A stretch of DNA of 64,000 nt from Sulfitobacter sp. S190 (GCF_025141935.1 NZ_CP081120.1:868001-932000), one strand, 5' to 3'; positions 19,115-26,767 are shown, counted from the stretch's first letter. Translations and numbers: made by a program. The notes: generated by a model from the letters alone, not told the origin.

Positions 19115-19960
19115 ATGATCAAGAATGGCATAATTCTTCCGCCCATTTCGTTTCACCGAAACGGAGATGTGTCAATGGATTCACCAGCAACCCTACTTGG
19201 GAACCTAAATCGTGGACTACTGTATTGGGAGGACTTGACTGCGCCACTATTTGCCAACCCGAATATATTTAAATCGGAATATAGCGACAAGGTACTCAAG
19301 CTTCACCGAGATGGCATTCTTGATATTCCTCAGTTTCACTTCACAATGAATACTCGGACCGTTAGTTTTGGCAATGACTCAATGCGTATGCTAGGCATAT
19401 ATCAAGCGAAGAGGGAAACAGCTAATGAGAACTGGGCATTACTTCCTTCGAATTCTCACGATGCTATCCCTTCGACAACTGAGTTTGTAAGTAAGTTGCA
19501 AGGATCCCCGCAGAGTGTTCTTCATGTGGGCCTGTTTAGGCAACTGCCGATTCCAAGCGAAACTGTGAATCCTATGAAGATTGTCGAGTTTCGAAACGCC
19601 AACACGTCAGCACTTCGAAGTTTACACTATGCTATCAATGAACTGTCTTCAAAATATTGCAGTCTTGCTGACGAAGAAGAGCCTTTGCTTAGGGCTCAAG
19701 CTGAACTCGATGATGCCTTGGAGGGATATATAGAGCCAGCTCGGCAACGAGTTGCTAAGGGCGGATTGATGACTCTAGAGCTATCGCTACTGTTGGGATC
19801 TGCTGGCATCGGAGGAGTGCTAGCAGGACCTACAGGTGCAATGCTATCTAGTTTGGCAGGATATGGAGGGGTTAAATTAATCTCAAACCTACAAGCTAAG
19901 ATACCAAGAGCAACTACGGCATCACCCTTTGCATACGCCTTACAGGCGTCAAAGTTGTAA
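19115..19960 (+). CDS. Unknown protein carried by the element (DUF6236-like pattern)
   Basis: A 281-residue protein with no signal peptide, starting 48 bases after the integrase. The N-terminus (GIILPPISFHRNGDV...LLYWEDLTAPL), a middle LFRQLPIPSETVNPMKIVEFRNANTSALRSLHYAINELS and a predicted helical stretch (DEEEPLLRAQAELDDALEGYIEPARQRV) recall the DUF6236 family of unknown function, but I cannot verify this. Near the C-terminus is a glycine/alanine-rich hydrophobic segment (LSLLLGSAGIGGVLAGPTGAMLSSLAGYGG) that could insert in a membrane. It is the only cargo gene of the element; accessory or defence roles are possible but unsupported. Confidence 0.7.
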   Translation: MIKNGIILPPISFHRNGDVSMDSPATLLGNLNRGLLYWEDLTAPLFANPNIFKSEYSDKVLKLHRDGILDIPQFHFTMNTRTVSFGNDSMRMLGIYQAKRETANENWALLPSNSHDAIPSTTEFVSKLQGSPQSVLHVGLFRQLPIPSETVNPMKIVEFRNANTSALRSLHYAINELSSKYCSLADEEEPLLRAQAELDDALEGYIEPARQRVAKGGLMTLELSLLLGSAGIGGVLAGPTGAMLSSLAGYGGVKLISNLQAKIPRATTASPFAYALQASKL

Positions 19961-20225
19961 CTTAAGAGTTTTACGGTGTAATTTGCGCGAGACCATCTAT
20001 CAAGTCTTCGGCATCACAGGTTCCCGTTCTATCGCAGCTATACAGGGGTATCAGGTGCGTAGAAAATGACTAGAAAATTTTTCCGCATAAGTATCCTCTA
20101 CACCATGCGTTCTCGACTTCCCCTATACCCCCTTGCTTGCCTCGTTACCTATGCCCCATACTCTCGACCGCCACGAGCCTGTAACGGGGTTTGTTGCGCC
20201 TGCTTGCATCTAGTGGCTACGTTGC

Positions 20226-20262
20226 AGCCCGTCGGCTAGTGAGCCGCTATAGGGGGGCTTTT
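20226..20262 (+). terminator. Possible terminator or structured RNA in the element
   Basis: Nested stems AGCCC...GGGCT and CGGCT...AGCCG end in TTTT. The bulged base of the structure (CTATAGGG) weakens it. It lies 266 bases after the unknown gene, too far for an obvious terminator of it. Confidence 0.35.
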
Positions 20263-20806
20263 GTTGATCCGAGAAGAAGGGTTGATCTAGGGGGAGTACG
20301 GAGTACATCTATCTGTTTTCATTTTGAAATATACATTCCCTCACATATAGACAGAACGTAGGCTGGTATCTGTCTTAACCCATATTAATTAACCTTATTA
20401 TATACTTATATAAATCTTATTAACTATATGTGTAGATACATATATATACATTTAGTATTAATACTTTTAACTTAAGTTATACACCTACAATATATGACCC
20501 ATATTTAAATTTGTTATGTATCAATATCTTACGCTTGCTCTCCAAGAGATATGAATGCTATCTGGAATTAGCAGCTTACATGCCGATGCTGAATAAACGT
20601 GTCTGACTGAACGGCTTGTCAAACACACACATGCTTACGAACTAAAAAAGCTATGTCGGATCAATGCCGCTAGAACTAAACCGTGATCAGTAACTCCGTG
20701 TCGGCTGATCTTAATACGGCCTTTGACAAAGCCACACTTTCCGGGCCATACTGTAACACACAGTGAAACAAAAGAGTAACTTTCGCTCTTGTATGTCCAG
20801 TTAAGT

Positions 20807-20817
20807 CAATGACTTAG
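20807..20817 (+). repeat. 11-bp repeat inside attR (possible integrase arm site)
   Basis: CAATGACTTAG, the partner of 17436-17446, just inside the right end of the element. Confidence 0.45.
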
Positions 20818-20832
20818 GAAAATGGTGGAGCC

Positions 20833-20849
20833 TCCCTTCGTCTCCGCCA
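20833..20849 (+). repeat. attR of the tRNA-Ser element
   Basis: Exact copy of the last 17 bases of tRNA-Ser(GCT), TCCCTTCGTCTCCGCCA, with unrelated sequence on both sides. Normal GC-rich chromosome resumes to its right. Confidence 0.85.
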
Positions 20850-21139
20850 CCCACCCCATACAATACGCATCTGAGGTAAATCGCCGTTGGGCAGTAGTGA
20901 CTTGGGCCTCTATTTCTTTGTCCAACCGGTTTTCAATACCTCGCTGCGGTACTCTAGCTGATGGTCGGCTTTCAAGAACTGTTGTGTGAGACGGAGCAGT
21001 GCTTTGTTATCTTTGGTCGGGCTGTCCGCAGGCTGCTATATACTGACTTCTTTCGCGATTGGAAGTGCTCTCGCTCCGTTTCACAGGCAGCCTTAATGCA
21101 ATTGACCATCTTCGCCGAGGTTGCCGGGGCAGGGCGGCT
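20850..21139. other. Gene-free spacer between the element and soxT
   Basis: I see no supported gene or clear signal here. It includes the sequence downstream of soxT, without a T-run terminator. A 70-codon open frame (20961-21173) runs into the end of soxT on the other strand and looks spurious. Confidence 0.5.
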
Positions 21140-22195
21140 TTATATCCGCGTGCCGAACCCGAGGATGAGTTGACGCAGGCCGATTGCAGCGCCGAGGAGG
21201 ATGCAGGCCAGTGTTACAGGCGCGCTGTAAGCAAGGACCGAAAAGGCCGATAGTCCTTGGCCAACGCTACATCCGATTGCGATCACCGCGCCGATCCCCA
21301 TGAGTGCGGCGCCCAGGATCTGTCGGCGCAGTTCTCGCGGATCGTCGCAGGCCTCCCAGCGGAAGTGTCCCTTGATCAGGCTGCCGATGAACGCGCCCAG
21401 GACGACGCCAATGACGGACCCTGTGCCAAAGCTGATTGAATTGCCCGATGATGTCATCGCGTAAAGGACGGTTTCGCCGATTGGAGCGGAAAAGGTGTGG
21501 GACACCACGTCTGTTGCGTCAAATCCGGTCCGCGCCACCCATTGCGTTCCGGCCCAGCCCGATACAATGGCGATCCCTGCGCAGGCGCCCCAGAATATGT
21601 AGCCGGGTGCGCGCCGCAGACTGCTGCTCATCAAGGTGATTGCGAGAATGGCCGCCCCGGTGGCAATGCCGCAGTACTCTACGCTTGCGCCGGTAAGCCG
21701 CGATAGCGAGTAGGCGAGATTGGCAACTTCCGTGCTTTGTTCGGGGCTGCCGAAAATCCACAAACGGGTCGTATAAAGCGGCCCACCCAATGTGATGTAG
21801 GCAAAGATGCCCATGACGAGGACGATCAACAAGGATCGCAAGTCACCCCCGCCAACACGGGCCAATGCGCCGTAGCCGCAATTGCCGGCAAGCGCCATGC
21901 CATAGCCGAAAACGAGGCCGCCAAAGATGCTGGCAAGCGGGTTCCATTGCAAGCTCAGGTAAAGGGTTTGTTGCAGATCGAGAAGCCCGACAAGCGACAG
22001 GCCGAACGTGCCCATGACGCAAACACCGATCGCAATGCCCCACATGCGCAGGCGGAGCGGGTTTTCACCGTAGTAGAGATCTTCGATCGCGCCGAGCGTA
22101 CAGAACCGCCCCATGCGTGCGGCGAGACCCAAGAGGACGCCGCCAAACATGCCAATCAGCGCGACAAGACCGGCATCGGAAATCAGATCAGCCAT
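21140..22195 (-). CDS. soxT: SoxT / YeeE-YedE family sulfur-compound permease
   Basis: A 351-residue inner-membrane protein with about nine to ten helices in two halves, the YeeE/YedE (TsuA-like) architecture that moves thiosulfate or related sulfur species. Conserved cysteines sit in GRFCTLGAI, GNCGYGALARVGGGDLR and GCSVGQGLS, the residues expected to line the sulfur relay path. It ends the soxS-soxR-soxT group on the minus strand, 45 bases after soxR. Named soxT from position in the sox cluster. A role in taking up sulfur compounds for cytoplasmic sensing or assimilation is inference. Confidence 0.88.
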   Translation of the reverse strand: MADLISDAGLVALIGMFGGVLLGLAARMGRFCTLGAIEDLYYGENPLRLRMWGIAIGVCVMGTFGLSLVGLLDLQQTLYLSLQWNPLASIFGGLVFGYGMALAGNCGYGALARVGGGDLRSLLIVLVMGIFAYITLGGPLYTTRLWIFGSPEQSTEVANLAYSLSRLTGASVEYCGIATGAAILAITLMSSSLRRAPGYIFWGACAGIAIVSGWAGTQWVARTGFDATDVVSHTFSAPIGETVLYAMTSSGNSISFGTGSVIGVVLGAFIGSLIKGHFRWEACDDPRELRRQILGAALMGIGAVIAIGCSVGQGLSAFSVLAYSAPVTLACILLGAAIGLRQLILGFGTRI

Positions 22196-22240
22196 GACCG
22201 GACCCCGCGTTGATGGATCACCAATGCTGCAGCGGGGGCA

Positions 22241-22576
22241 TCACGTTTCCCGGCAGAAAAGATCATAGACAACTTCCATGATCTGCTTGGGGCGATCGTC
22301 CGCCAAGCTGTAATAGATCGCTTTGCCTTCGCGGCGAGGCACGACAAGCCCCTCCAACCGGAGGCGTGACAGCTGCTGTGACACTGCGGCCTGACGGGCG
22401 GAAAGCAATTCTTCCAGTTCGGTGACCGATTTTTCGCCCGACGCAAGATGGCACAGGATCATGAGCCGACCCTCGTGACTTATGGCCTTGAGGAAATTGG
22501 CAGCTTGCATCGCATTCGCCGCCATTTTGTCCATGTCCTCGGCACACATATTGGCGTCAAATACTGGAAGACCCAT
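22241..22576 (-). CDS. soxR: SoxR, ArsR-family repressor of sox genes, probable persulfide sensor
   Basis: A 111-residue winged-helix ArsR regulator. The recognition helix is in LLSARQAAVSQQLSRLRLEGLV and the wing in VPRREGKAIYYSL. Cysteines are at 11, 42 (MILCHLAS) and 108 (LFCRET). The 42/108 pair aligns with Cys41/Cys107 of Rhodobacter SqrR, which form polysulfide bridges on contact with sulfane sulfur. I chose the ATG at 22576, with GGAGAA upstream, over the frame start at 22633. Known SoxR proteins bind the soxS-soxV and soxW-soxX gaps, and matching inverted repeats are present in both gaps here. Confidence 0.92.
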   Translation of the reverse strand: MGLPVFDANMCAEDMDKMAANAMQAANFLKAISHEGRLMILCHLASGEKSVTELEELLSARQAAVSQQLSRLRLEGLVVPRREGKAIYYSLADDRPKQIMEVVYDLFCRET

Positions 22577-22642
22577 AGGTAATTCTCCGTGTAGAGCAAC
22601 AACTTGTGTGCCGGATCGATTTTGAAGGTTCATATACGGGCC

Positions 22643-23011
22643 TTACCCTGAGACTTCAATGTTGGCTTGAGATAGCATCCGGCCAAGCAATCCCCAGAAA
22701 AAATCCTCGCCCGGGTAGCCTTCGATGCGCGACATCTCCTGGCCGTCCACGACAAGCACGAAGGTCGGCGTAAACGTCAGCGCCCGCGCGAATGTTATGT
22801 CGTCGGGCCGCGTTGCGTGAATGTCGATGCGTCTGAGCGGCGCCGCAGCACCTTCTTCTGTCTTGGGGTAGATCGTCGATATTTCGTCGTTCCACCGGGC
22901 GCACCATACGCAGCCCTTTTCCTCGACCATGACCAGAAGTGTCTCGGCAAGAGACGCGCTGGCCGTAGCAAGCAGCATGCAACACGTAAAAAACAGGCGG
23001 CGAAGCGACAT
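22643..23011 (-). CDS. soxS: SoxS, periplasmic thioredoxin-like protein
   Basis: A 122-residue thioredoxin-fold protein with a signal peptide (MSLRRLFFTCCMLLATASASLAE) and the redox motif CVWC in VEEKGCVWCARWND. SoxS is known in Paracoccus as a periplasmic thiol reductant that keeps the carrier SoxY active. The conserved cis-proline follows in FTPTFVLVVDG. The ATG at 23011 is used because the upstream extension starts only with TTG. It is divergent from soxV, and the 70-base gap holds a predicted SoxR operator. Confidence 0.92.
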   Translation of the reverse strand: MSLRRLFFTCCMLLATASASLAETLLVMVEEKGCVWCARWNDEISTIYPKTEEGAAAPLRRIDIHATRPDDITFARALTFTPTFVLVVDGQEMSRIEGYPGEDFFWGLLGRMLSQANIEVSG

Positions 23012-23043
23012 GAAAGTTTGACCTTTGACTATCAAATAACTTA

Positions 23044-23059
23044 ATTTGAATATGTGAAT
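23044..23059. promoter_or_regulatory. Predicted SoxR operator in the soxS-soxV gap
   Basis: ATTTGAATATGTGAAT, that is ATTT-N8-GAAT, inside the wider inverted repeat TAATT-N10-AATTA (23042-23061). It lies between divergent soxS and soxV starts and differs by one base from the ATTC-N8-GAAT sites at 24440 and 36653. Confidence 0.7.
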
Positions 23060-23081
23060 TACACAAGAGGGTATCGGGGCG

Positions 23082-23822
23082 ATGATGGATGTGACCTACG
23101 TTGGCGCTGCGTTCGCCGGTCTGCTGTCCTTTCTTTCTCCATGCATTTTGCCGATTGTGCCGTTCTACCTCAGCTACCTCGCGGGGATCGGGATGAACCA
23201 GATCACTGCTGATGCCCGCATTGACGGGGTTGTGCGCAGGCGCGCCGTGTTGGCCGCGTGTTTCTTTGCTGCAGGTGTGATCACCATATTCATGGGGTTG
23301 GGTGCTGCTGCGACGCTTTTTGGTCAGGTCGTGAGGGAGTACTTTGACATCCTCCGGTGGGTCGCGGCCGCGATCATTATCGCCATGGGGCTGCACTTTT
23401 TGGGGGTGATCCGGATCGGCGTCCTGTATCGCCAGTTGCGGTCTGATGCAGGCAGCACGGGCAATACCAGCATGCTCGGCGCTTATGTCATCGGCCTTGC
23501 CTTTGCCTTCGGGTGGACCCCTTGCGTCGGGCCGGTTCTCGCCGCGATCCTTTTCACCGCCGCAGGATCGGACACCGCCTCACACGGTGCGACGTTGCTG
23601 TTTGTTTACGGTATCGGAATGACCGCCCCGTTTGTGCTGGCAGCGCTGTTCATCGGCCCTTTCATGCGCTGGATGCAACGGTTCAGGCGCCATCTGGGGC
23701 TGGTGGAAAAGATCATGGGCGGTTTGTTGATCGTGTTCGGTCTGCTGATCGCGACCAACTCAATGAACATTATTGCGCAGTGGATGCTGGAAGTCGGTCC
23801 GGACATCGGTGTCTTGCGCTGA
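23082..23822 (+). CDS. soxV: SoxV, CcdA-type transmembrane thiol reductant transporter
   Basis: A 246-residue membrane protein with six helices. It moves electrons from cytoplasmic thioredoxin to periplasmic thioredoxins. The two redox cysteines are in LSFLSPCILPIVPFY (helix 1) and FGWTPCVGPVLAAI (helix 4), exactly as in CcdA. In Paracoccus, SoxV reduces SoxW, encoded next. Two in-frame ATGs (23082 and 23085) are possible. A 15-base gap separates it from soxW. Confidence 0.94.
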   Translation: MMDVTYVGAAFAGLLSFLSPCILPIVPFYLSYLAGIGMNQITADARIDGVVRRRAVLAACFFAAGVITIFMGLGAAATLFGQVVREYFDILRWVAAAIIIAMGLHFLGVIRIGVLYRQLRSDAGSTGNTSMLGAYVIGLAFAFGWTPCVGPVLAAILFTAAGSDTASHGATLLFVYGIGMTAPFVLAALFIGPFMRWMQRFRRHLGLVEKIMGGLLIVFGLLIATNSMNIIAQWMLEVGPDIGVLR

Positions 23823-23837
23823 TCGGGAGGGAAGTAA

Positions 23838-24401
23838 ATGAAACGACTTTTGATAGCATGGCTCTGTTTCGTGATGGCAGCAGCAGGTGCTCTGGCCGCC
23901 GAGCTTGGTGACGATGGCCTGCACAAGGCGCCGTGGATGCGCGACACGTTCAAGGACCTGTCCGAGGACCTCGAGGAAGCGACAGCAGAGGGCAAACGCC
24001 TTATGGTCATGATCGAACAGCGTGGCTGTATATACTGCAAGAAGATGCACGAGGAGGTGTTTCCGCTTGAGAATATCTCGGATTACATCGACTCCAATTA
24101 CTTTGTTGTGCAGATCAACATGTTCGGTGATGTCGACGTGACCGACTTCGACGGCACGACGCTGCCTGAAAAGGACATGGTGAAACGATGGGGGGCCTTG
24201 TTCACCCCCATGATTCTGTTTCTGCCGGAAAATGTAGCGCCGGACCTGACGGCAGCACAGGCAGCTGTGGCAACAATGCCCGGCGCTTTTGGCCAGTACA
24301 CGACCTTCAACATGCTGAACTGGGTTGTGGAAAAGGGTTACGACGGAGACGAAAGTTTCCAGCGTTATCACGCCCGTAAGTTCGCCGAGCAGTCGAACTA
24401 G
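23838..24401 (+). CDS. soxW: SoxW, periplasmic thioredoxin
   Basis: A 187-residue thioredoxin-fold protein with a signal peptide (MKRLLIAWLCFVMAAAGALAAE) and the CxxC motif CIYC in EQRGCIYCKKMHEEVF. The cis-proline is in ALFTPMILFLPE. It is known as a partner of SoxV that receives electrons across the membrane. The insertion before the motif and the C-terminal helical extension are normal for SoxW. Translation starts 15 bases after soxV. Confidence 0.92.
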   Translation: MKRLLIAWLCFVMAAAGALAAELGDDGLHKAPWMRDTFKDLSEDLEEATAEGKRLMVMIEQRGCIYCKKMHEEVFPLENISDYIDSNYFVVQINMFGDVDVTDFDGTTLPEKDMVKRWGALFTPMILFLPENVAPDLTAAQAAVATMPGAFGQYTTFNMLNWVVEKGYDGDESFQRYHARKFAEQSN

Positions 24402-24439
24402 TCGGCACGCGAGCGAGGTTCGGATCATCAGATATTGTA

Positions 24440-24455
24440 ATTCAAGTAAGTGAAT
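24440..24455. promoter_or_regulatory. Predicted SoxR operator before soxX
   Basis: ATTCAAGTAAGTGAAT, a perfect ATTC-N8-GAAT inverted repeat 64 bases before the soxX start, in the soxW-soxX gap. The whole wider site (TAATTC...GAATTT) resembles the soxS-soxV site. Confidence 0.75.
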
Positions 24456-24519
24456 TTGATGTTGCGTCATCACAATTTTGTGCGCTACGGTATACCGAAG
24501 CTAGTGTTTGGGAGGACGC

Positions 24520-24996
24520 ATGAAGAATTCAATTTTTGCCGCTGCTGCCGCGATGATCGCCGCTACGGGCCTGCAGGCTGAAGAAATTCTGCCGACGAAT
24601 GTGGCGTTCAGCGACGGTGCCGTCACGCAGTCCTTGTCCGGCGCGCCGGGGGATGCGGCCAACGGGCGGATCATCGTCGGTGACAAGGGGCAGGGCAATT
24701 GCGTTGCATGCCATCAGGTTTCTGACCTTGCCGATGTGCCGTTCCACGGAGAGATCGGGCCAATGCTCGACGGTGCCGGAGATCGTTGGTCGGAGGCGGA
24801 ACTGCGCGGGATCGTCGCGAACGCAAAGATGATGTTCGAGGGCAGCATGATGCCGTCTTTTTACAAGACCGAAGGCTTTATCCGTCCGGGCAACGCCTAC
24901 ACCGGTGAGGCGGCCGACGAGACGTTCGGCCCGCTCCTGAGTGCTCAGCAAATCGAGGATGTCGTGGCCTATCTGGTCACGCTCAAAGAAGAATAA
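24520..24996 (+). CDS. soxX: SoxX, c-type cytochrome subunit of SoxAX
   Basis: SoxX is the small heme subunit that takes electrons released when SoxA couples thiosulfate to SoxY. The 158-residue product has a signal peptide (about 1-20) and one CVACH heme site at Cys61/Cys64/His65. A methionine in GSMMPSFYK is the likely distal ligand. The ATG at 24520 follows GGGAGG. It begins the main sox operon soxXYZA, downstream of the operator at 24440. Confidence 0.95.
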   Translation: MKNSIFAAAAAMIAATGLQAEEILPTNVAFSDGAVTQSLSGAPGDAANGRIIVGDKGQGNCVACHQVSDLADVPFHGEIGPMLDGAGDRWSEAELRGIVANAKMMFEGSMMPSFYKTEGFIRPGNAYTGEAADETFGPLLSAQQIEDVVAYLVTLKEE

Positions 24997-25029
24997 GTCC
25001 CCCGACCGGGATCGAAAGGAGACACAGTC

Positions 25030-25452
25030 ATGGAACTGACGAGACGTAGTGCAATCATTCTGGGGGCCGGGGCGCTTTTTGTAGCGGGCCTGCCCAAGCA
25101 GGGCGCAGCTGCCGCCACGAGCGACGAGCTTATCGCGGCCTTCACGGGTGGCGCAGAGATCGGCAGCGGTGACATCCAGCTGACCGCCCCCGAAATCGCC
25201 GAAAACGGGAATACTGTCCCGATCGAGGTCTCTTCGGAGAGCGCGGCGGAAATTCTCATTCTTGCGATGGGCAACCCGACACCGAGCGTGGCGACATTCA
25301 AGTTTGGCAAGCTGGCCGCATCGCGCGCCGCGTCTACTCGGATCCGTCTTGCCGGCACGCAGGACGTCGTGGCGATCGCAAAGCTGGACGACGGATCGTT
25401 CGTGCAGGCGTCAAGCACGGTCAAAGTCACAATCGGCGGCTGCGGCGGCTAA
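25030..25452 (+). CDS. soxY: SoxY, sulfur-carrier subunit of SoxYZ
   Basis: SoxY carries the sulfur substrate covalently on a C-terminal swinging arm during the periplasmic thiosulfate cycle. The 140-residue product ends in the invariant GGCGG, with the carrier Cys138. It has a signal peptide with twin arginines (LTRRSAIILGAGALFVAG), which is consistent with Tat export of the folded SoxYZ complex. Middle segments SGDIQLTAPEIAENGNTVPIEV and KFGKLAASRAASTRIRLAGTQDVVAIAKLDDG are typical. AAAGGAG precedes the start. Confidence 0.96.
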   Translation: MELTRRSAIILGAGALFVAGLPKQGAAAATSDELIAAFTGGAEIGSGDIQLTAPEIAENGNTVPIEVSSESAAEILILAMGNPTPSVATFKFGKLAASRAASTRIRLAGTQDVVAIAKLDDGSFVQASSTVKVTIGGCGG

Positions 25453-25473
25453 AGGCATCAAGGAGAAACAATC

Positions 25474-25803
25474 ATGGCATCTGGTGTAAAACCCCGCGTC
25501 AAAGTCCCGAAAACGGCTGCGGCCGGCGACACGATCACGATCAAGACGCTGATCAGTCACAAAATGGAATCCGGTCAACGCAAGGACAAGGAAGGCAACG
25601 TCATTCCGCGTTCGATCATCAATCGCTTCACCTGCGATTTCAACGGAGAGAACGTCGTCGATGTGACGCTCGAACCCGCCATTTCGACCAACCCGTATTT
25701 CGAATTCGAAGCGGTTGTGCCCGAAGCAGGCGAGTTCACGTTCACATGGTACGACGATGATGGCTCGGTCTACGAAACAACCAAAAAAATCGCGATCGGC
25801 TAA
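25474..25803 (+). CDS. soxZ: SoxZ, partner of SoxY
   Basis: A 109-residue beta-sandwich protein without a signal peptide. It forms a heterodimer with SoxY and is thought to be exported with it by the Tat pathway. Family motifs are KVPKTAAAGDTITIKTLISHKMESGQRKD at the N-terminus, IINRFTCDFNGE and FTFTWYDDDGSVYETTKKI at the C-terminus. The gene starts 21 bases after soxY, with AAGGAG upstream. Confidence 0.96.
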   Translation: MASGVKPRVKVPKTAAAGDTITIKTLISHKMESGQRKDKEGNVIPRSIINRFTCDFNGENVVDVTLEPAISTNPYFEFEAVVPEAGEFTFTWYDDDGSVYETTKKIAIG

Positions 25804-25828
25804 GCCTAGAAGTCTTGGGAGGGACATC

Positions 25829-26674
25829 ATGAAGAAATTGACGGGCGCCATACTGGCGACATTGCTCACGACGACGGTCGCTTCGGCTGATCCGGTTGAT
25901 GACAACCTTATCCTGAACGAAGAGACACCGATCGTCACGCGGACGGCTGCGCCCGCGCATTTGTCGGATGCGCTCGACGAGGTCATGTCCGGATGGTTGT
26001 TCCGCGGTTCCGAGACACGTGCGATGCAGGCGGATGACTTTGACAATCCCGGCATGATCTTTGTCGAGCAGGCCATGGAGACATGGGATGCCGTCGATGG
26101 CTCCGAAGGAAAGTCATGTTCATCGTGCCATGACGGTATCGACAGCATGGCAGGCGTAAAAGCGACCTATCCGAAATGGGACGCCAAGGCCAATACCGTC
26201 CAGACGCTGCAGATGCAGATGAATGAATGCCGCACGGAGCGTATGGGCGCGGAGGCCTGGAAATACGACAAGGGCGACGCGATCAATATGGAAGCAGCCC
26301 TGTCATCGGTCTCACGCGGGATGCCTGTCAATGTTGCCATCGACGGCCCGGCACAGGCGACGTGGGAGCTTGGCAAAGAGCTCTACTATACCCGCACTGG
26401 TCAGCTTGAGCTGTCTTGCGCGAATTGCCACGAAGACAGCTATGGCTCGATGATCCGTGCCGATCACCTGAGTCAGGGCCAAATCAATGGGTTTCCGGTG
26501 TACCGTCTGAAAAACACCAAGCTCAACGGCGCACATTCGCGTTTTAAAGGGTGTGTCCGCGACACACGCGCCGAGACCTACTCCCCCGGCAGCCCGGAGT
26601 TCATCGCGCTCGAGCTTTATGTCATGTCGCGTGGCAACGGGCTTAGCGTCGAAGGTCCGTCCATCCGTAACTGA
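25829..26674 (+). CDS. soxA: SoxA, diheme c-type cytochrome subunit of SoxAX
   Basis: SoxA forms the disulfide between thiosulfate and the SoxY cysteine. The 281-residue product has a signal peptide (about 1-20), two heme sites CSSCH (97-101) and CANCH (197-201), Cys134 as a probable ligand of the first heme and Cys242 (FKGCVRDTRAE), the catalytic cysteine of SoxA. This is the diheme type found in Paracoccus. A strong terminator follows immediately, so soxB may have its own promoter. I chose the ATG at 25829 with GGGAGG upstream; an earlier frame overlaps soxZ. Confidence 0.96.
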   Translation: MKKLTGAILATLLTTTVASADPVDDNLILNEETPIVTRTAAPAHLSDALDEVMSGWLFRGSETRAMQADDFDNPGMIFVEQAMETWDAVDGSEGKSCSSCHDGIDSMAGVKATYPKWDAKANTVQTLQMQMNECRTERMGAEAWKYDKGDAINMEAALSSVSRGMPVNVAIDGPAQATWELGKELYYTRTGQLELSCANCHEDSYGSMIRADHLSQGQINGFPVYRLKNTKLNGAHSRFKGCVRDTRAETYSPGSPEFIALELYVMSRGNGLSVEGPSIRN

Positions 26675-26682
26675 ACGCAAAG

Positions 26683-26716
26683 CGGCCCTTTCCTTTGCTG
26701 GAGGGGCCGTTTTTTT
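26683..26716 (+). terminator. Rho-independent terminator between soxA and soxB
   Basis: CGGCCCTTTC (26683-26692) pairs with GGAGGGGCCG (26700-26709), including two G-U pairs, and seven T follow (26710-26716). It begins nine bases after the soxA stop codon. Confidence 0.85.
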
Positions 26717-26734
26717 CGCACTATTAATTCATAA

Positions 26735-26752
26735 ATGCGCATACGTGCGCAT
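26735..26752. promoter_or_regulatory. Inverted repeat before soxB
   Basis: ATGCGCA-TACG-TGCGCAT, perfect seven-base arms, between the soxA terminator and the soxB start. It could be an operator or a hairpin in the soxB leader. A degenerate SoxR-like site (ATTC-N8-GCAT, 26727-26742) overlaps it, but it has one mismatch. Confidence 0.5.
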
Positions 26753-26767
26753 GATCCGGAGTTTCAC

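Larger units (their letters stand above)
19961..20832. other. Gene-free, partly AT-rich segment of the element
   Basis: No convincing gene on either strand. At about 20330-20530 the sequence becomes extremely AT-rich (runs such as TTAATTAACC and ATATATATACAT). A possible structured segment is at 20226-20262, where CGGCT/AGCCG nest inside AGCCC/GGGCT and TTTT follows. CCCCTATA (20120-20127) can also pair with TATAGGGG (20248-20255). This could be an element control region, an untranslated RNA or decayed DNA. Confidence 0.5.
17406..20849 (+). mobile_element. Small tRNA-Ser integrated element
   Basis: A 3.4 kb insertion bounded by the 17-bp direct repeat TCCCTTCGTCTCCGCCA. It carries a tyrosine recombinase gene next to the tRNA, one gene of unknown function, and a gene-free, partly very AT-rich stretch. 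Codon use and base composition are visibly more AT-rich than in the neighbours. No excisionase, replication or transfer gene is recognised, so it is either a minimal integrative element or a decayed remnant with a working integrase. Confidence 0.85.

Noticed and set aside
20101..20530. CRISPR array or retron in the element tail
   Set aside because: No regularly spaced repeats, no cas gene and no reverse transcriptase in the element or nearby.
20961..21173. 70-codon plus-strand frame near soxT
   Set aside because: It overlaps the end of soxT, has no recognisable domain and its start lacks a ribosome site.
26727..26742. Fourth SoxR site before soxB (ATTC-N8-GCAT)
   Set aside because: One half-site has a mismatch in a core base and overlaps another inverted repeat; not strong enough to call beside the three good sites.
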